A stretch of 64,000 nucleotides of DNA from the NCBI RefSeq assembly GCF_004614165.1, contig NZ_SPVG01000023.1:41064-105063 (forward strand), given 5' to 3'. Below are positions 37,930 through 47,162 of this stretch, piece after piece; within the stretch, counting starts at the first letter, position 1; each line of letters starts with the position of its first letter. Made by a program: the position numbers and the translations under genes. The notes beneath the pieces are model-generated. The model did not search any database, was not told the DNA's origin, and saw nothing but the letters and a program-made list of their open reading frames with translations. Origin of the DNA: Duganella callida. GTDB taxonomy: Bacteria > Pseudomonadota > Gammaproteobacteria > Burkholderiales > Burkholderiaceae_D.

Positions 37930-39285
37930 TCAACCGGAGAGTGCGAACAGTTCCAGTTGTAGTCCGTCAAATCCTTGCTGCGGCACGAAAATGGTCATGG
38001 CTTGCGCCTTGAGCATGGATTCATACAGCTGGCCCTTGGGTACGATCGAAAAATAATAGGTGTTGGGCCGGACCGGTACCTCGGCCGGCACCTGCGGCAG
38101 ATGCACCAGTTCGATACCCCGAAGCGCCGAGTTCACGATACTGTCGATGTCATCCGGTGCAGCAATCTTGAACCGCAGTGGCACGATCTGGACCAGCTCC
38201 AGCGCCGGCACATTGGCGCTGACCGCCACGCCGAGCCGCGTGCGCTGGTCCACCTTGGCGGGGTCCAGCTGCGCGCGATAATGCCGGCTGCGCTGTCCAT
38301 CTTCGAGCAGCGGAATGGCGAAATAGCGCGACGAAATGACGGTGTCCAACAGATCGCGGATGATTTCGTTGAGGCGGATGAATCCGGGTGCGGCATTCTC
38401 ATGCTCATACACCGGCAATTCGGCCAGCGCATATCTGGTCGACAACGCCATCAGTCCGCCGGCGAAGGCCGTCAAGCGGTCGAATAAATATTCCGGATGA
38501 TGCTGGCGTTGGCGGGCCAGGTGGGTCAAGCCGGCGGTGCCGGCGCACACGGCATGCAGCATCCAGAACGATGCCAGATCGCCCTGGTATATTTCGACCA
38601 CGTGATTGCCGGGCTGCCGATGGCGTTGATAGAGCGCCTCCACCTTGGCGCCCAGTTTCGCCAGCAGGTTGTCGAGCATCAGCGACAGCCCGGGCGCGGC
38701 CCGTATCGACAGGCCGGGCGCAAAGAAAGACCGGTCCAGTTCAAAACCGCCGCTGACCATGCGCCGTACGCGCGCCACCGGGAAACTCAGATGGTCGGCG
38801 CGCGAATCCAGGCTGGACAGCAAGTGCACGCTCCTGGCAAGGCAGCCGACGTCGATACTGAGCGCCTCGCCGAACAGGTCCGGCATTTCCTTTTCCACTG
38901 GCAGGTAGCGGGCCTGGCTGCGTGTTGCCGTGCCCTGTGCGACATTGCCGCCGTGCGCTTTCAAGGTTGGCAACGCCGCATAAAACGTCACGCTTTGCAC
39001 TTCGGCAGGAATCGCGCCGAGATCCACCGGCGCCGGCAGCGCATCGGTGTGGGGCGCCTCATACATTTCGCCATCCTGGAAGATCAGCGACAGCAAATCG
39101 GCCGCCAGTACATTATTGGCCAGCGCGTCGGTATTCCACTGCGCTTCCCGCACGCCCCACAGATACGGATTGATCGTGCCGGCAAAGCGCTGCAGGCGCG
39201 CCTCGTGGTACGCGTCCTGCAGTTGCAATTGCTGCGGTCCCAGCGTTAGTCCCTCGATCCAGCGCACTTTCAATGGCAGTCCCAT
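37930..39285 (-). CDS. tssK: Type VI secretion baseplate protein TssK
   Basis: 451-residue baseplate/adaptor protein linking the T6SS baseplate to the membrane complex. It begins GLPLKVRWIEGLTLGPQQLQLQDAYHEARLQ and contains YLPVEKEMPDLF and SSRYFAIPLLED, in the pattern of TssK (VasE/ImpJ). The ATG at 39285 has GAAAGGGGG ahead. It runs opposite to tssF, with a 125-base divergent gap, and its 3' end is 11 bases from the pilC stop. Sheath, tube, ATPase and membrane-complex genes are not in the window. Confidence 0.88.
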   Translation of the reverse strand: MGLPLKVRWIEGLTLGPQQLQLQDAYHEARLQRFAGTINPYLWGVREAQWNTDALANNVLAADLLSLIFQDGEMYEAPHTDALPAPVDLGAIPAEVQSVTFYAALPTLKAHGGNVAQGTATRSQARYLPVEKEMPDLFGEALSIDVGCLARSVHLLSSLDSRADHLSFPVARVRRMVSGGFELDRSFFAPGLSIRAAPGLSLMLDNLLAKLGAKVEALYQRHRQPGNHVVEIYQGDLASFWMLHAVCAGTAGLTHLARQRQHHPEYLFDRLTAFAGGLMALSTRYALAELPVYEHENAAPGFIRLNEIIRDLLDTVISSRYFAIPLLEDGQRSRHYRAQLDPAKVDQRTRLGVAVSANVPALELVQIVPLRFKIAAPDDIDSIVNSALRGIELVHLPQVPAEVPVRPNTYYFSIVPKGQLYESMLKAQAMTIFVPQQGFDGLQLELFALSG

Positions 39286-39410
39286 GTTTCCCCCTTTCGT
39301 TTCGACCGTTGCCAGCGTCGCCGATCCGGCCGCCATCGTTCTTGCGCCACAACAAATTGGCGCTGCGCAACTCAACAATAATGATCACTTCACGCTGCCG
39401 GGGAGTGTCC

Positions 39411-41240
39411 ATGGAAGAGTTGCTGCCCTACTTCGAACGCGAACTCGCCCTGCTGCGACGGCAGGGTCGTGAATTTGCGGCGCACTATCCCAAGCTGGCT
39501 GCACAGTTGCAAATGCCGCGCGACGGCTGCGCCGATCCGCATGTCGAACGTTTGATCCAATCCACCGCATGGCTGGCAGCACGTATCGCCAAGCGTCTGG
39601 ATGACGATTACCCGCAGTTCACCGCAGGGTTGCTGGAGATGTTGTTCCCGCATTATCTGCGGCCGTTTCCGGCGTGCTCCGTGGTGCGCTTCGAGCACCG
39701 CGATGCGCGCCAAGGTGCTGCGGGCGGCGTGCCGTCGGTGCCGCGCGGCACGCGGCTGGTGTCGGCGCCGGTACACGGCACGCCCTGCACCTTTGTCACC
39801 ACGCTGGCGCTGGAGGCTGCGCCGGTGCGTATCGTCAACGCCGGATTCGTCCCGCTGATCACGCCGCCACCAGGCATTTTTCCACCCAACGGGGCCACGG
39901 CGGCCATCAGCATCACGCTGGATATTCCGGCCGCGCCGCTGGCGTCGCCGGCGCCAGTCGACATTTTCATCGACGGCGAGCCGTCATTCTGCGCCGCTTT
40001 GCGCGATAGTTTGTTCATGCGCGCCGTGGGCGCGTATGTGGAGCCTGAAGATGGACACTGGGCCGCCCTGCGCGCGTTACCCATCAGCGTCGGCGGTATG
40101 CGCGAAGAGGAAGCGCTGCTGCCGTTTCCGCCACGCTCGCACCCCGCTTACCGCCTGTTGACCGAATATTTCGCGTTCCCCGAGAAATTCAACTTCATCC
40201 GGCTCGATCTGGCGGCGCTCCACGCCACACAACCCCAGCCCAGCCGACGCGTCACCTTGCACCTGATGTTGGCCGGCTTGCGTCACGATACGCGCGCCGC
40301 GCGCCTGCTCGAAAGCCTGTCCGCCGATAACCTGCTGCTGGGCTGCACGCCGGTGGTGAATCTGTTCAGCCAGCACGGTGAACCGATCACCGTCAACCAG
40401 CAACAAAGCGCTTATCCGGTGCGATGTCATCCGGTTTTCCCGGCCAACTTCGAAGTGTATTCGATTGCGTCGGTGGCCTACCGCGCCCAGGGCCACGGCG
40501 AGCGCGTGGTGACGGTACGGCCGTTTTACTCGCTCCACCATGGCGAGGAGCAGCAGGCAGCGCCAATGTTCTGGATCGCGCGGCGCGACGACGAGCTCGC
40601 CATCGACAGTCCCGGTCACGAAACCAGCATCAGCCTGGTCGATGCGGACTTCGATCCGCAACGGCCGGGCCTGGCCACGCTGTCGCTGGAATTAAATTGC
40701 ACCAACCGTGATCTGCCGGCGCGCCTGCCTTATGGTCAGCCGGACGGCGATCTGCACCAGGCCGATGCGACAGACAAGCTACGCATCCGGCTGCTGCGCC
40801 GTCCCACCGCGCCGTGCAGCCACGCGCGCGGCAACGGTGCCCACTGGCGACTGATTTCCCATCTGGCGCTGAACCATCATGCGCTGAGCCAGGAAGGTTT
40901 GCCGGCGTTCCGCGAAATGCTGGCACTGTACGACGTCCGTCAGTCGCCGGTGTCGCGACGGCAGATCGCCGGCATCGTCGGACTGGCGCAGACGCCCGCG
41001 ACGACCTGGCTGCGCCATCCACGCGGCGCATCGCTGGCGCATGGCATGGCACTGCGCCTCACGCTCGACGAAGACGCGTTTGTCGGCAGCGGCATGGCCG
41101 TCTTCGTGCGGGTGCTGTCGGAATTCCTGGCGCTGTACGTGCAAGCCAACAGCTTTATCGAGCTGAGCATAGTGTCCCACCAATCTGGCGAGGAGCTGAT
41201 CCGATGCAAACCGATGACCGGCGTCCTGCCGCCAGTGTGA
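39411..41240 (+). CDS. tssF: Type VI secretion baseplate protein TssF
   Basis: 609-residue baseplate wedge protein (ImpG/VasA family). The opening EELLPYFERELALLRRQGREFAAHYPKLAAQL and DPHVERLIQSTAWLAARIAKRLDDDYPQFT is diagnostic. With TssG and TssE it forms the wedge around VgrG. ATG 39411 is preceded by GGGGAG. The open frame upstream to 39273 overlaps the tssK start region and is ignored. tssG begins 37 bases before its stop, implying coupled translation. Confidence 0.93.
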   Translation: MEELLPYFERELALLRRQGREFAAHYPKLAAQLQMPRDGCADPHVERLIQSTAWLAARIAKRLDDDYPQFTAGLLEMLFPHYLRPFPACSVVRFEHRDARQGAAGGVPSVPRGTRLVSAPVHGTPCTFVTTLALEAAPVRIVNAGFVPLITPPPGIFPPNGATAAISITLDIPAAPLASPAPVDIFIDGEPSFCAALRDSLFMRAVGAYVEPEDGHWAALRALPISVGGMREEEALLPFPPRSHPAYRLLTEYFAFPEKFNFIRLDLAALHATQPQPSRRVTLHLMLAGLRHDTRAARLLESLSADNLLLGCTPVVNLFSQHGEPITVNQQQSAYPVRCHPVFPANFEVYSIASVAYRAQGHGERVVTVRPFYSLHHGEEQQAAPMFWIARRDDELAIDSPGHETSISLVDADFDPQRPGLATLSLELNCTNRDLPARLPYGQPDGDLHQADATDKLRIRLLRRPTAPCSHARGNGAHWRLISHLALNHHALSQEGLPAFREMLALYDVRQSPVSRRQIAGIVGLAQTPATTWLRHPRGASLAHGMALRLTLDEDAFVGSGMAVFVRVLSEFLALYVQANSFIELSIVSHQSGEELIRCKPMTGVLPPV

Positions 41241-42250
41241 TGGCGCGCTTGCTGGACGCGCCCTACCGCTTCCAGTTGATTCCCACGGTACGCCTGCTGC
41301 TGCAATGGTTGAGCCGGCATGGTGTTCCGCGCTCGCGCGCCTGGGAATATGTGCTGCGTTTCCACAACAGCACGTGCCTGAATTTTCCGCCCAGCGAGAT
41401 CGAAGGCATCCAGCTCACCGGCGTCAATGACTGGCAGCAGGTACCGTCGGTGCTGCGAGCCCAGGGATCGGTTCGTATCGACATCACGCCCAGGCTGATC
41501 GGCCTGCTGGGTGTCAACGGCACCTTGCCCTGGTCGTACACCGAGCGCATCGTCGCGCATGCGTACCGGGAAAAGACCGTCGCGGCGCGGGCCTTCATCG
41601 ATGTACTCTCCCAGCGCATGGTAGCGCTCTACTGCCAGGCCTGGGAGCGGCATCGGCTCGAGCACGCGGCCGCCATGGACGGAACCGACCGGCAGTTGGA
41701 ATTGCTGCTGTCGCTGGCCGGCACGCCGCGCCAGGCACTGGCCGACCGCCTGATCCCGGCAGATGCGGCAGCCCATTATGCGGGGCTGCTGCGCACCCGG
41801 CCCATATCCGCCAGCGCCCTCGCCAATATCGTGCAAGGCTACTTTAACGTGCCGGTGCAGGTGCGGCAATTCGTCGGCGGCTGGGACCACATTCCTGCCC
41901 CTCTGCGCAGCACGCTGGGCCCTGGCGGTCCGACGCTGGGGTATGGCGCAGCGCTGGGTGTGCGCATGTGGCGCCAGGACCGGCGCCTGCGACTGCTTGT
42001 CGGTCCGCTGGATGCGGACGCCCTCGAACGCTTCCTGCCGCGAGGCGATGCCAGCCGCACGCTGGCACATTTGCTGACCTTGCTCTCGGTGCCCGGACTG
42101 ATTTACGAGCTGCAGGTGCTGCTTGCGCCGGATTGCGTCACACCGCTGAAGCTCGGCGCAAGGAAACGTCTGGGGTGGGACAGTTTTCTGCTGGCTGGCC
42201 CCCAGTCCAAGCCAGCCAAGACGCTGTGCTACCAGCTGGATCCGGCCTGA
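41204..42250 (+). CDS. tssG: Type VI secretion baseplate protein TssG
   Basis: 348-residue wedge partner of TssF (ImpH/VasB family). Family features include the early ARLLDAPYRFQLIPTVRLLLQWL, RFHNSTCLNFPPSEIEGI, IGLLGVNGTLPWSYTERI and LANIVQGYFNVPVQVRQFVGGW. The ATG at 41204 lies within the end of tssF. A 10-bp hairpin follows the stop and precedes vgrG. The length is usual. Confidence 0.93.
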   Translation: MQTDDRRPAASVMARLLDAPYRFQLIPTVRLLLQWLSRHGVPRSRAWEYVLRFHNSTCLNFPPSEIEGIQLTGVNDWQQVPSVLRAQGSVRIDITPRLIGLLGVNGTLPWSYTERIVAHAYREKTVAARAFIDVLSQRMVALYCQAWERHRLEHAAAMDGTDRQLELLLSLAGTPRQALADRLIPADAAAHYAGLLRTRPISASALANIVQGYFNVPVQVRQFVGGWDHIPAPLRSTLGPGGPTLGYGAALGVRMWRQDRRLRLLVGPLDADALERFLPRGDASRTLAHLLTLLSVPGLIYELQVLLAPDCVTPLKLGARKRLGWDSFLLAGPQSKPAKTLCYQLDPA

Positions 42251-42258
42251 GCGCTTAG

Positions 42259-42286
42259 CGCGGTCTTGCGGACGCTCAAGACCGCG
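42259..42286. repeat. Hairpin between tssG and vgrG
   Basis: CGCGGTCTTG (42259-42268) pairs with CAAGACCGCG (42277-42286) around 8 bases. No T-run follows, so it is not a classic terminator; mRNA processing or partial polarity between baseplate and spike genes is possible. A TATAGT -10-like sequence follows at 42302-42307. Confidence 0.5.
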
Positions 42287-42340
42287 AGCGCGCTCCCTCA
42301 CTATAGTTTGTCGATGGGCAGCACTACGCAAGGAGAGTAG

Positions 42341-45079
42341 ATGGAACAACTGGCAACGCCATCCCGTTTCGCGGCCTTGTCCGTGCTGGGATTGAGCTCG
42401 CAGGGTGGCCGACTGCTGCGCATGGATTTTCCACGCGGTGATGGGCCCGCCAATACCGTCATGCTGGTCAACACCCTTACTGCCCGCGAGGAAATCTCGC
42501 GCGACTTCCAGTTCGACGTCGAGGTTCTGTCGGATGACGCACACATTCCACTCACAGCGATGATGGCGCGCATGGTCACGATTTCCCTGCTGCGCAATGA
42601 CGGCACGCTGCGGTATTTCAATGGCTATGTCAGTGAGTTCCGCTTCGTCCGCGCGGACGGCGGCTTCGCGTTCTACCGCATGCGGCTGGCGCCATGGCTG
42701 ACTTTCACCCGACTGCGCCAGAACTGCGCGTCTTTTCTCAATCTGAGCGTGATCGAGTTGACCGAAACGGTGTTCGCCAACTACGACCAGCATGCATGGA
42801 ATACCAGCCTGGAGCGGGAATACCCGCAGGTCAGCTGCGCCAACCAATATAACGAGACCGACTATAACCATCTGCACCGGCGCTGGGAAGCGCATGGCCT
42901 GCATTACTGGTACGAACATCAGGCTGATGGTCACACACTCTGGCTGGGCGATGACAGCAGCCTGTGCCCGTCAATCGACGCTGCGGGCGGCATGATGGTG
43001 TTCCGCAGCGAATCGGGCGCGCGCGAAGGAGATGGCGTGCGCGAATGGCAGGCGGTACGCCGCCTGGGTCCCGGCAGCTCGGTGCTGAGCAGCTTCGATT
43101 ACAAGCAACCAACGCCGCGGCACATCAGCGCCTACTCCCGCAACCATCAGGATGCTGTAGCCGAATTCGAGTGGGCCGAGTATGCCGGCGCGTACGGCTA
43201 TCACGATGCCGACGATGGCGCTCTGCTGTCGCAGCGACGCATGGACGAACGCGATGCCAACCTCCAGTATTTTGATGGCGCCGGCAACGACCGGAGCGCG
43301 CAGGCCGGCCGCGTTTTCAGACTCGACGGTCACTTCAGCGGCGCCGCGCAGGCGCCCGCGGTTGACGGAGACGAGCACGCCGACGTCGCCGGACGAGAGT
43401 TTCTGCTATTGCGCGTCGAGCACAGCGCCAGCAATAATTATCAGGCCGGCGCACAGGGATTGTCACACTACGACAACCATTTCACTTGTGTCAGCAAGGA
43501 CGTGCGCTGGCGGCCGGGACGTCAACACAACAGCACAGCCACCAGCTTCACCGGCGTGCAAACCGCGATCGTCACCGGGCCATCCGGAACCGAACTGTAT
43601 ACCGACGATCTGAACCGCATCAAACTGCAATTCCATTGGGATCGGCGCGGCCAGTACGACCATAACAGTTCGCCATGGATACGCGTCATGATGCCGCTGG
43701 CCGGCTGGCACCTGGGACAAAGCGGTTTGCCGCGCGTCGGCCAGGAAGTGGTGGTGCAATTCCTGGAAGGGAACCTCGATCGTCCCATCGTCATCGGCGT
43801 GGTCCACAACGCCGTCAACCCGCCGCCATGGGACTTGCCGTCGCAACAGGCGCTCACCGGCGTGCGCAGCGCCGAACTGGGCGCGAATCAGCGCGGCAAC
43901 CACTTGCTGCTGGATGACACCGCCGGCGAAATCCAGGCCCAATTGCGCAGCGATCACCAGCATAGCCAACTGGCGCTGGGCCACATCACGCGCGTGGAAG
44001 ACCACTCGGGCCGCCGCGATGCGCGCGGCCAAGGCTGGGAATTGCGCACCGACGGACACGGCGTGCTGCGCGCGGCACAGGGCATGCTGATCACCAGCGA
44101 AGCGCGGCCAGGCGCCGCCGGCCCCGCCAAAGCCATGGCTGAAACCGTGGCGCGCCTGCAGGCCGCCAGCGCGGTGCAGCGCGCGTCTGCCAATCAGGCC
44201 GGACAGCACAAGGCGCAGGAAGGCGCAGGGCAACAGTCGGCCGTGGCAGCCGTTCTGCAACAACAGTGCAGTGAACTTCAGGGCAGCGGTGGCAATTTCC
44301 CGGAGCTGGCCGCCGCGCACGTGGTGCTTGCCAGTCCGGCCGGCATCGAGACCAGCAGCGCGCAATCGACCCACATCGCCAGCGAAGTGCACACGGCGCT
44401 GACCACCGGCGGCTCGGTCTCGATCGCTGCCGGCGACAGCCTGTTTGCCAGCATCGCCCAAACCTTGCGCCTGTTCGTCCACAAGGCCGGCATGAAGCTG
44501 ATTGCCGCCGCTGGCAAGGCGACGCTACAGGCGCAAACCGACGACGTCGACGTGATTGCCAACAAAGTGCTGCGCCTGATCAGCGAAGCGGATTGGGTCG
44601 ATATCCGTGGTCGCCAGGGGGTGCGCCTGCATGGCAACAACTGCATGATCGAAATCAGCGACAAGGTACAGTTTTACACGTCGTCGCCGACGCTGTTCCA
44701 CGGCAACCTCGAAACGCTGGCGCCGAAGAACCGCCCGCAACCCGCGCCGGAGCCGGCGTCCGCGCCAACCGATGGCGAGCTACACCAAACGCTGCGCGCG
44801 CATGTCGGCGGCAAATGCTACGCCAATGTGCCCTACACGCTGTATCGCGGCGAGACCAAACTGGAGGATGGCATCACCGATGAGCACGGCCGCATCGTGA
44901 TCGCGCACCAGGACGGCACACCCGAATACCAGGTCGTGCTGGCGCCCGGCGAACGCTTCGTGCTGACCGTCAGTCCGCGCTTCGCCGATGGCGGCCGGGA
45001 CGGTCACGACGAACAACAACTTTCCAATGCGGGCTGGCGCGCGCTGGACAGCGCCACCACGGGACGTCGCTATCATTGA
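42341..45079 (+). CDS. tssI: Type VI spike protein VgrG with DUF2345 and transthyretin-like C-terminus
   Basis: 912-residue spike/effector carrier. The N-terminal gp27-like region (about 25-400, with VTISLLRNDGTLRYFNGYVSEF and NETDYNHLHRRWEAHGLHYWYEH) and gp5-like OB domain (RIKLQFHWDRRGQYDHNSSPWIRVMMP) are followed by a DUF2345 region with SSAQSTHIASEVHTALTTGGSVSIAAG. Residues 810-880 form a small beta domain (YANVPYTLYRGETKLEDGITDEHGRIV) like the transthyretin domains that dock phospholipase effectors. The effector gene starts 15 bases after its stop. RBS AGGAGAG precedes ATG 42341. Confidence 0.93.
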   Translation: MEQLATPSRFAALSVLGLSSQGGRLLRMDFPRGDGPANTVMLVNTLTAREEISRDFQFDVEVLSDDAHIPLTAMMARMVTISLLRNDGTLRYFNGYVSEFRFVRADGGFAFYRMRLAPWLTFTRLRQNCASFLNLSVIELTETVFANYDQHAWNTSLEREYPQVSCANQYNETDYNHLHRRWEAHGLHYWYEHQADGHTLWLGDDSSLCPSIDAAGGMMVFRSESGAREGDGVREWQAVRRLGPGSSVLSSFDYKQPTPRHISAYSRNHQDAVAEFEWAEYAGAYGYHDADDGALLSQRRMDERDANLQYFDGAGNDRSAQAGRVFRLDGHFSGAAQAPAVDGDEHADVAGREFLLLRVEHSASNNYQAGAQGLSHYDNHFTCVSKDVRWRPGRQHNSTATSFTGVQTAIVTGPSGTELYTDDLNRIKLQFHWDRRGQYDHNSSPWIRVMMPLAGWHLGQSGLPRVGQEVVVQFLEGNLDRPIVIGVVHNAVNPPPWDLPSQQALTGVRSAELGANQRGNHLLLDDTAGEIQAQLRSDHQHSQLALGHITRVEDHSGRRDARGQGWELRTDGHGVLRAAQGMLITSEARPGAAGPAKAMAETVARLQAASAVQRASANQAGQHKAQEGAGQQSAVAAVLQQQCSELQGSGGNFPELAAAHVVLASPAGIETSSAQSTHIASEVHTALTTGGSVSIAAGDSLFASIAQTLRLFVHKAGMKLIAAAGKATLQAQTDDVDVIANKVLRLISEADWVDIRGRQGVRLHGNNCMIEISDKVQFYTSSPTLFHGNLETLAPKNRPQPAPEPASAPTDGELHQTLRAHVGGKCYANVPYTLYRGETKLEDGITDEHGRIVIAHQDGTPEYQVVLAPGERFVLTVSPRFADGGRDGHDEQQLSNAGWRALDSATTGRRYH

Positions 45080-45094
45080 CCAATGGAGCACACG

Positions 45095-47092
45095 ATGAGC
45101 GATCCAGTCAAGCGCAAGGAAGTCACGCATATCGACGAGGTCCGCCGTGCGGCGACCAGCACCGTGCAATGGTTCGCTGAAATGCGCAATCAGCGCGGTC
45201 AAGCGACCCACCCGATCACGCACAACAACCGCTTGACCATGTTTATCTGCGGCGAAAAAGGCTTTGCCGACATTGCCAAGGAAATCGCCCGCGCCCGGGA
45301 AAGCATCGACCTGTGCTGCTGGGGCTTCGATCCGGGCATGGAACTGATCCGTAACAAAGGCGCTACCTGGCCACGCGGCGACACTTACGGCGACCTGCTG
45401 ATCGCGGCCGGCCGGCGCGGCGTCAAAGTGCGGCTGCTGGTCTGGTATGACGTGCTTGCGGTCGGCGCCAACACCATGCCCGGCTATAGCCATGGCCGGC
45501 TGACCTGGTGCATGCATCAGCGCGACTGGGCCACCGCGCGCCAGATCAATGCCCAACACAGCCGCGACACGCTGGCAGACTACGTTAAGCGCCCGTTCGG
45601 TCTGGCAAGGATGAAACAGGAGCACATTCTATTGTTTGCTTCCAGCGCCGCCCGGATTCAGCCAGACGAGATTCCCGTACTGGCGCGGGAAGAATACTGC
45701 AATAGCTGGTACAACGCCGCGTTCGACGGACATCTTGAAAACATCGAAATACTGACGCGTTTGATGAAGCAGACTGCGGCCACGGCTGGCCTCGACCAGC
45801 ATGACACAGATCTGCCCCGGTCGCGCCTCGAGTGGCTGGAAAGTGAAGGCCTGCAAAAAGTGGCGACCCACCACCAAAAGCCGATCCTCATCGACTTTGC
45901 CTACAACGATGGCGAGAAAGCAGTCGGCTACATCATGGGCCTGAATTCCGTCACCGACTATTGGGACACCGAGAAACATTTGCTGGAAGACCCACAGCGG
46001 GAACAAGGTGGACGCAGGGAGGAAAAGGAATGCTTGCAAGGATACGAACATGACCGGGGGTTTCAGACATTCAAGCCCTACCGCGACTATGCCTGTCGCC
46101 TGGATGGCGGTGGCGCGCTGATCGCGATCCACCGCAATTTTGTCTCAGCCTGGCATCGTGCGGCGGTGAGCGGCAACGGTACTGAAGCAGCCATGGCCCG
46201 CGCGACCCGCGAGCATCTTGAAGACACCATACCAAAGGCGTTGACGCGCCCCGCGCAGCCCGGTGATTGCAGCGTGCAAATCATCCGCACCCAACCGGAG
46301 GAACAGGACAGCAGCATACGCGAAGTGTATTTCCAGGCGACCGACATCGCCACCATGGCCGCCGGCTACATCTACATCGAGAACCAGTACTTCCAATACG
46401 AAGCCTGGTCGCGCCGCCTGATGGAGTCGCGGGCGCGCGTGGTGGAGGGCTGGAAACGTGGCTGCGCAAAGGCAGGTAAAAGCATGAAGGATATGCCGAT
46501 GCTGCACGTGATGATCGTCATTCCGGTCCCAGAGCGCAAACAGATGGTGCCGCGCACCTACGACGCGCTGGCGGTGCTCGGACAGCAGGCGGGCATGGTC
46601 GGGCAAGACCGCATGATTGAAGCGGCCAATAAAACAGCCTCTGCTGACCAGTATGACGCGATGGGCACTCCAATCAGCGGGGAAGGCCCGCGTGACGACG
46701 TGGTAGTCCACGCAAATGAGATCAGCAAGCCAAGCACCGAGTTTTTAGAAACGGAACTGCGCATGAAGGTGAGCGTTGCCATGCTCAATACCTGCGCATT
46801 TGTCGATGGTCACAATCGATATCGCGAAATATATATCCATTCCAAGCTTATGCTCATCGACGACACATTCATGACACTCGGCAGCGCGAACCTGAACACC
46901 CGAAGCATGGCGGTCGACAGTGAGATAAATTTAGCCACTGTGAACCCAACACTGACCGACGAGTTACGTAAGAACATCTGGTTATCTCTCAGCCAGAAAA
47001 AAATGAATAGATATTTATCCCTTAATGACATTAATTTCGCGCACATAGCTTGGTGTGAATTAATGACAGAAAATAAAAATAAAAAAAATTAA
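45095..47092 (+). CDS. Tle5-type phospholipase D, predicted T6SS effector
   Basis: 665-residue phospholipase D with two HKD motifs: His260-Lys262-Asp267 (HQKPILID) and His582-Lys584-Asp589 (HSKLMLID) followed by GSANLNTRSM. It has no signal peptide, as expected for a T6SS-delivered lipase of the Tle5 (PldA/PldB) type that attacks membrane phospholipids in target cells. ATG 45095 is chosen because GGAG stands at the right spacing; the upstream ATG 45083 overlaps that site. It sits directly after vgrG and before a putative immunity gene, the usual order. The 3' end becomes AT-richer. Confidence 0.9.
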   Translation: MSDPVKRKEVTHIDEVRRAATSTVQWFAEMRNQRGQATHPITHNNRLTMFICGEKGFADIAKEIARARESIDLCCWGFDPGMELIRNKGATWPRGDTYGDLLIAAGRRGVKVRLLVWYDVLAVGANTMPGYSHGRLTWCMHQRDWATARQINAQHSRDTLADYVKRPFGLARMKQEHILLFASSAARIQPDEIPVLAREEYCNSWYNAAFDGHLENIEILTRLMKQTAATAGLDQHDTDLPRSRLEWLESEGLQKVATHHQKPILIDFAYNDGEKAVGYIMGLNSVTDYWDTEKHLLEDPQREQGGRREEKECLQGYEHDRGFQTFKPYRDYACRLDGGGALIAIHRNFVSAWHRAAVSGNGTEAAMARATREHLEDTIPKALTRPAQPGDCSVQIIRTQPEEQDSSIREVYFQATDIATMAAGYIYIENQYFQYEAWSRRLMESRARVVEGWKRGCAKAGKSMKDMPMLHVMIVIPVPERKQMVPRTYDALAVLGQQAGMVGQDRMIEAANKTASADQYDAMGTPISGEGPRDDVVVHANEISKPSTEFLETELRMKVSVAMLNTCAFVDGHNRYREIYIHSKLMLIDDTFMTLGSANLNTRSMAVDSEINLATVNPTLTDELRKNIWLSLSQKKMNRYLSLNDINFAHIAWCELMTENKNKKN

Positions 47093-47162
47093 ATAAAATG
47101 ACCACCGGATTTATTTTTCCGTTTGAAGATGAGCGCAGCACGAAAATTCGTTTAGGATAATA

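Noticed and set aside
47093-47162. Small-RNA or promoter island in the AT-rich spacer before the immunity gene
   Set aside because: It is only 70 bases long with no hairpin or convincing -35/-10 pair; AT content alone is not support.
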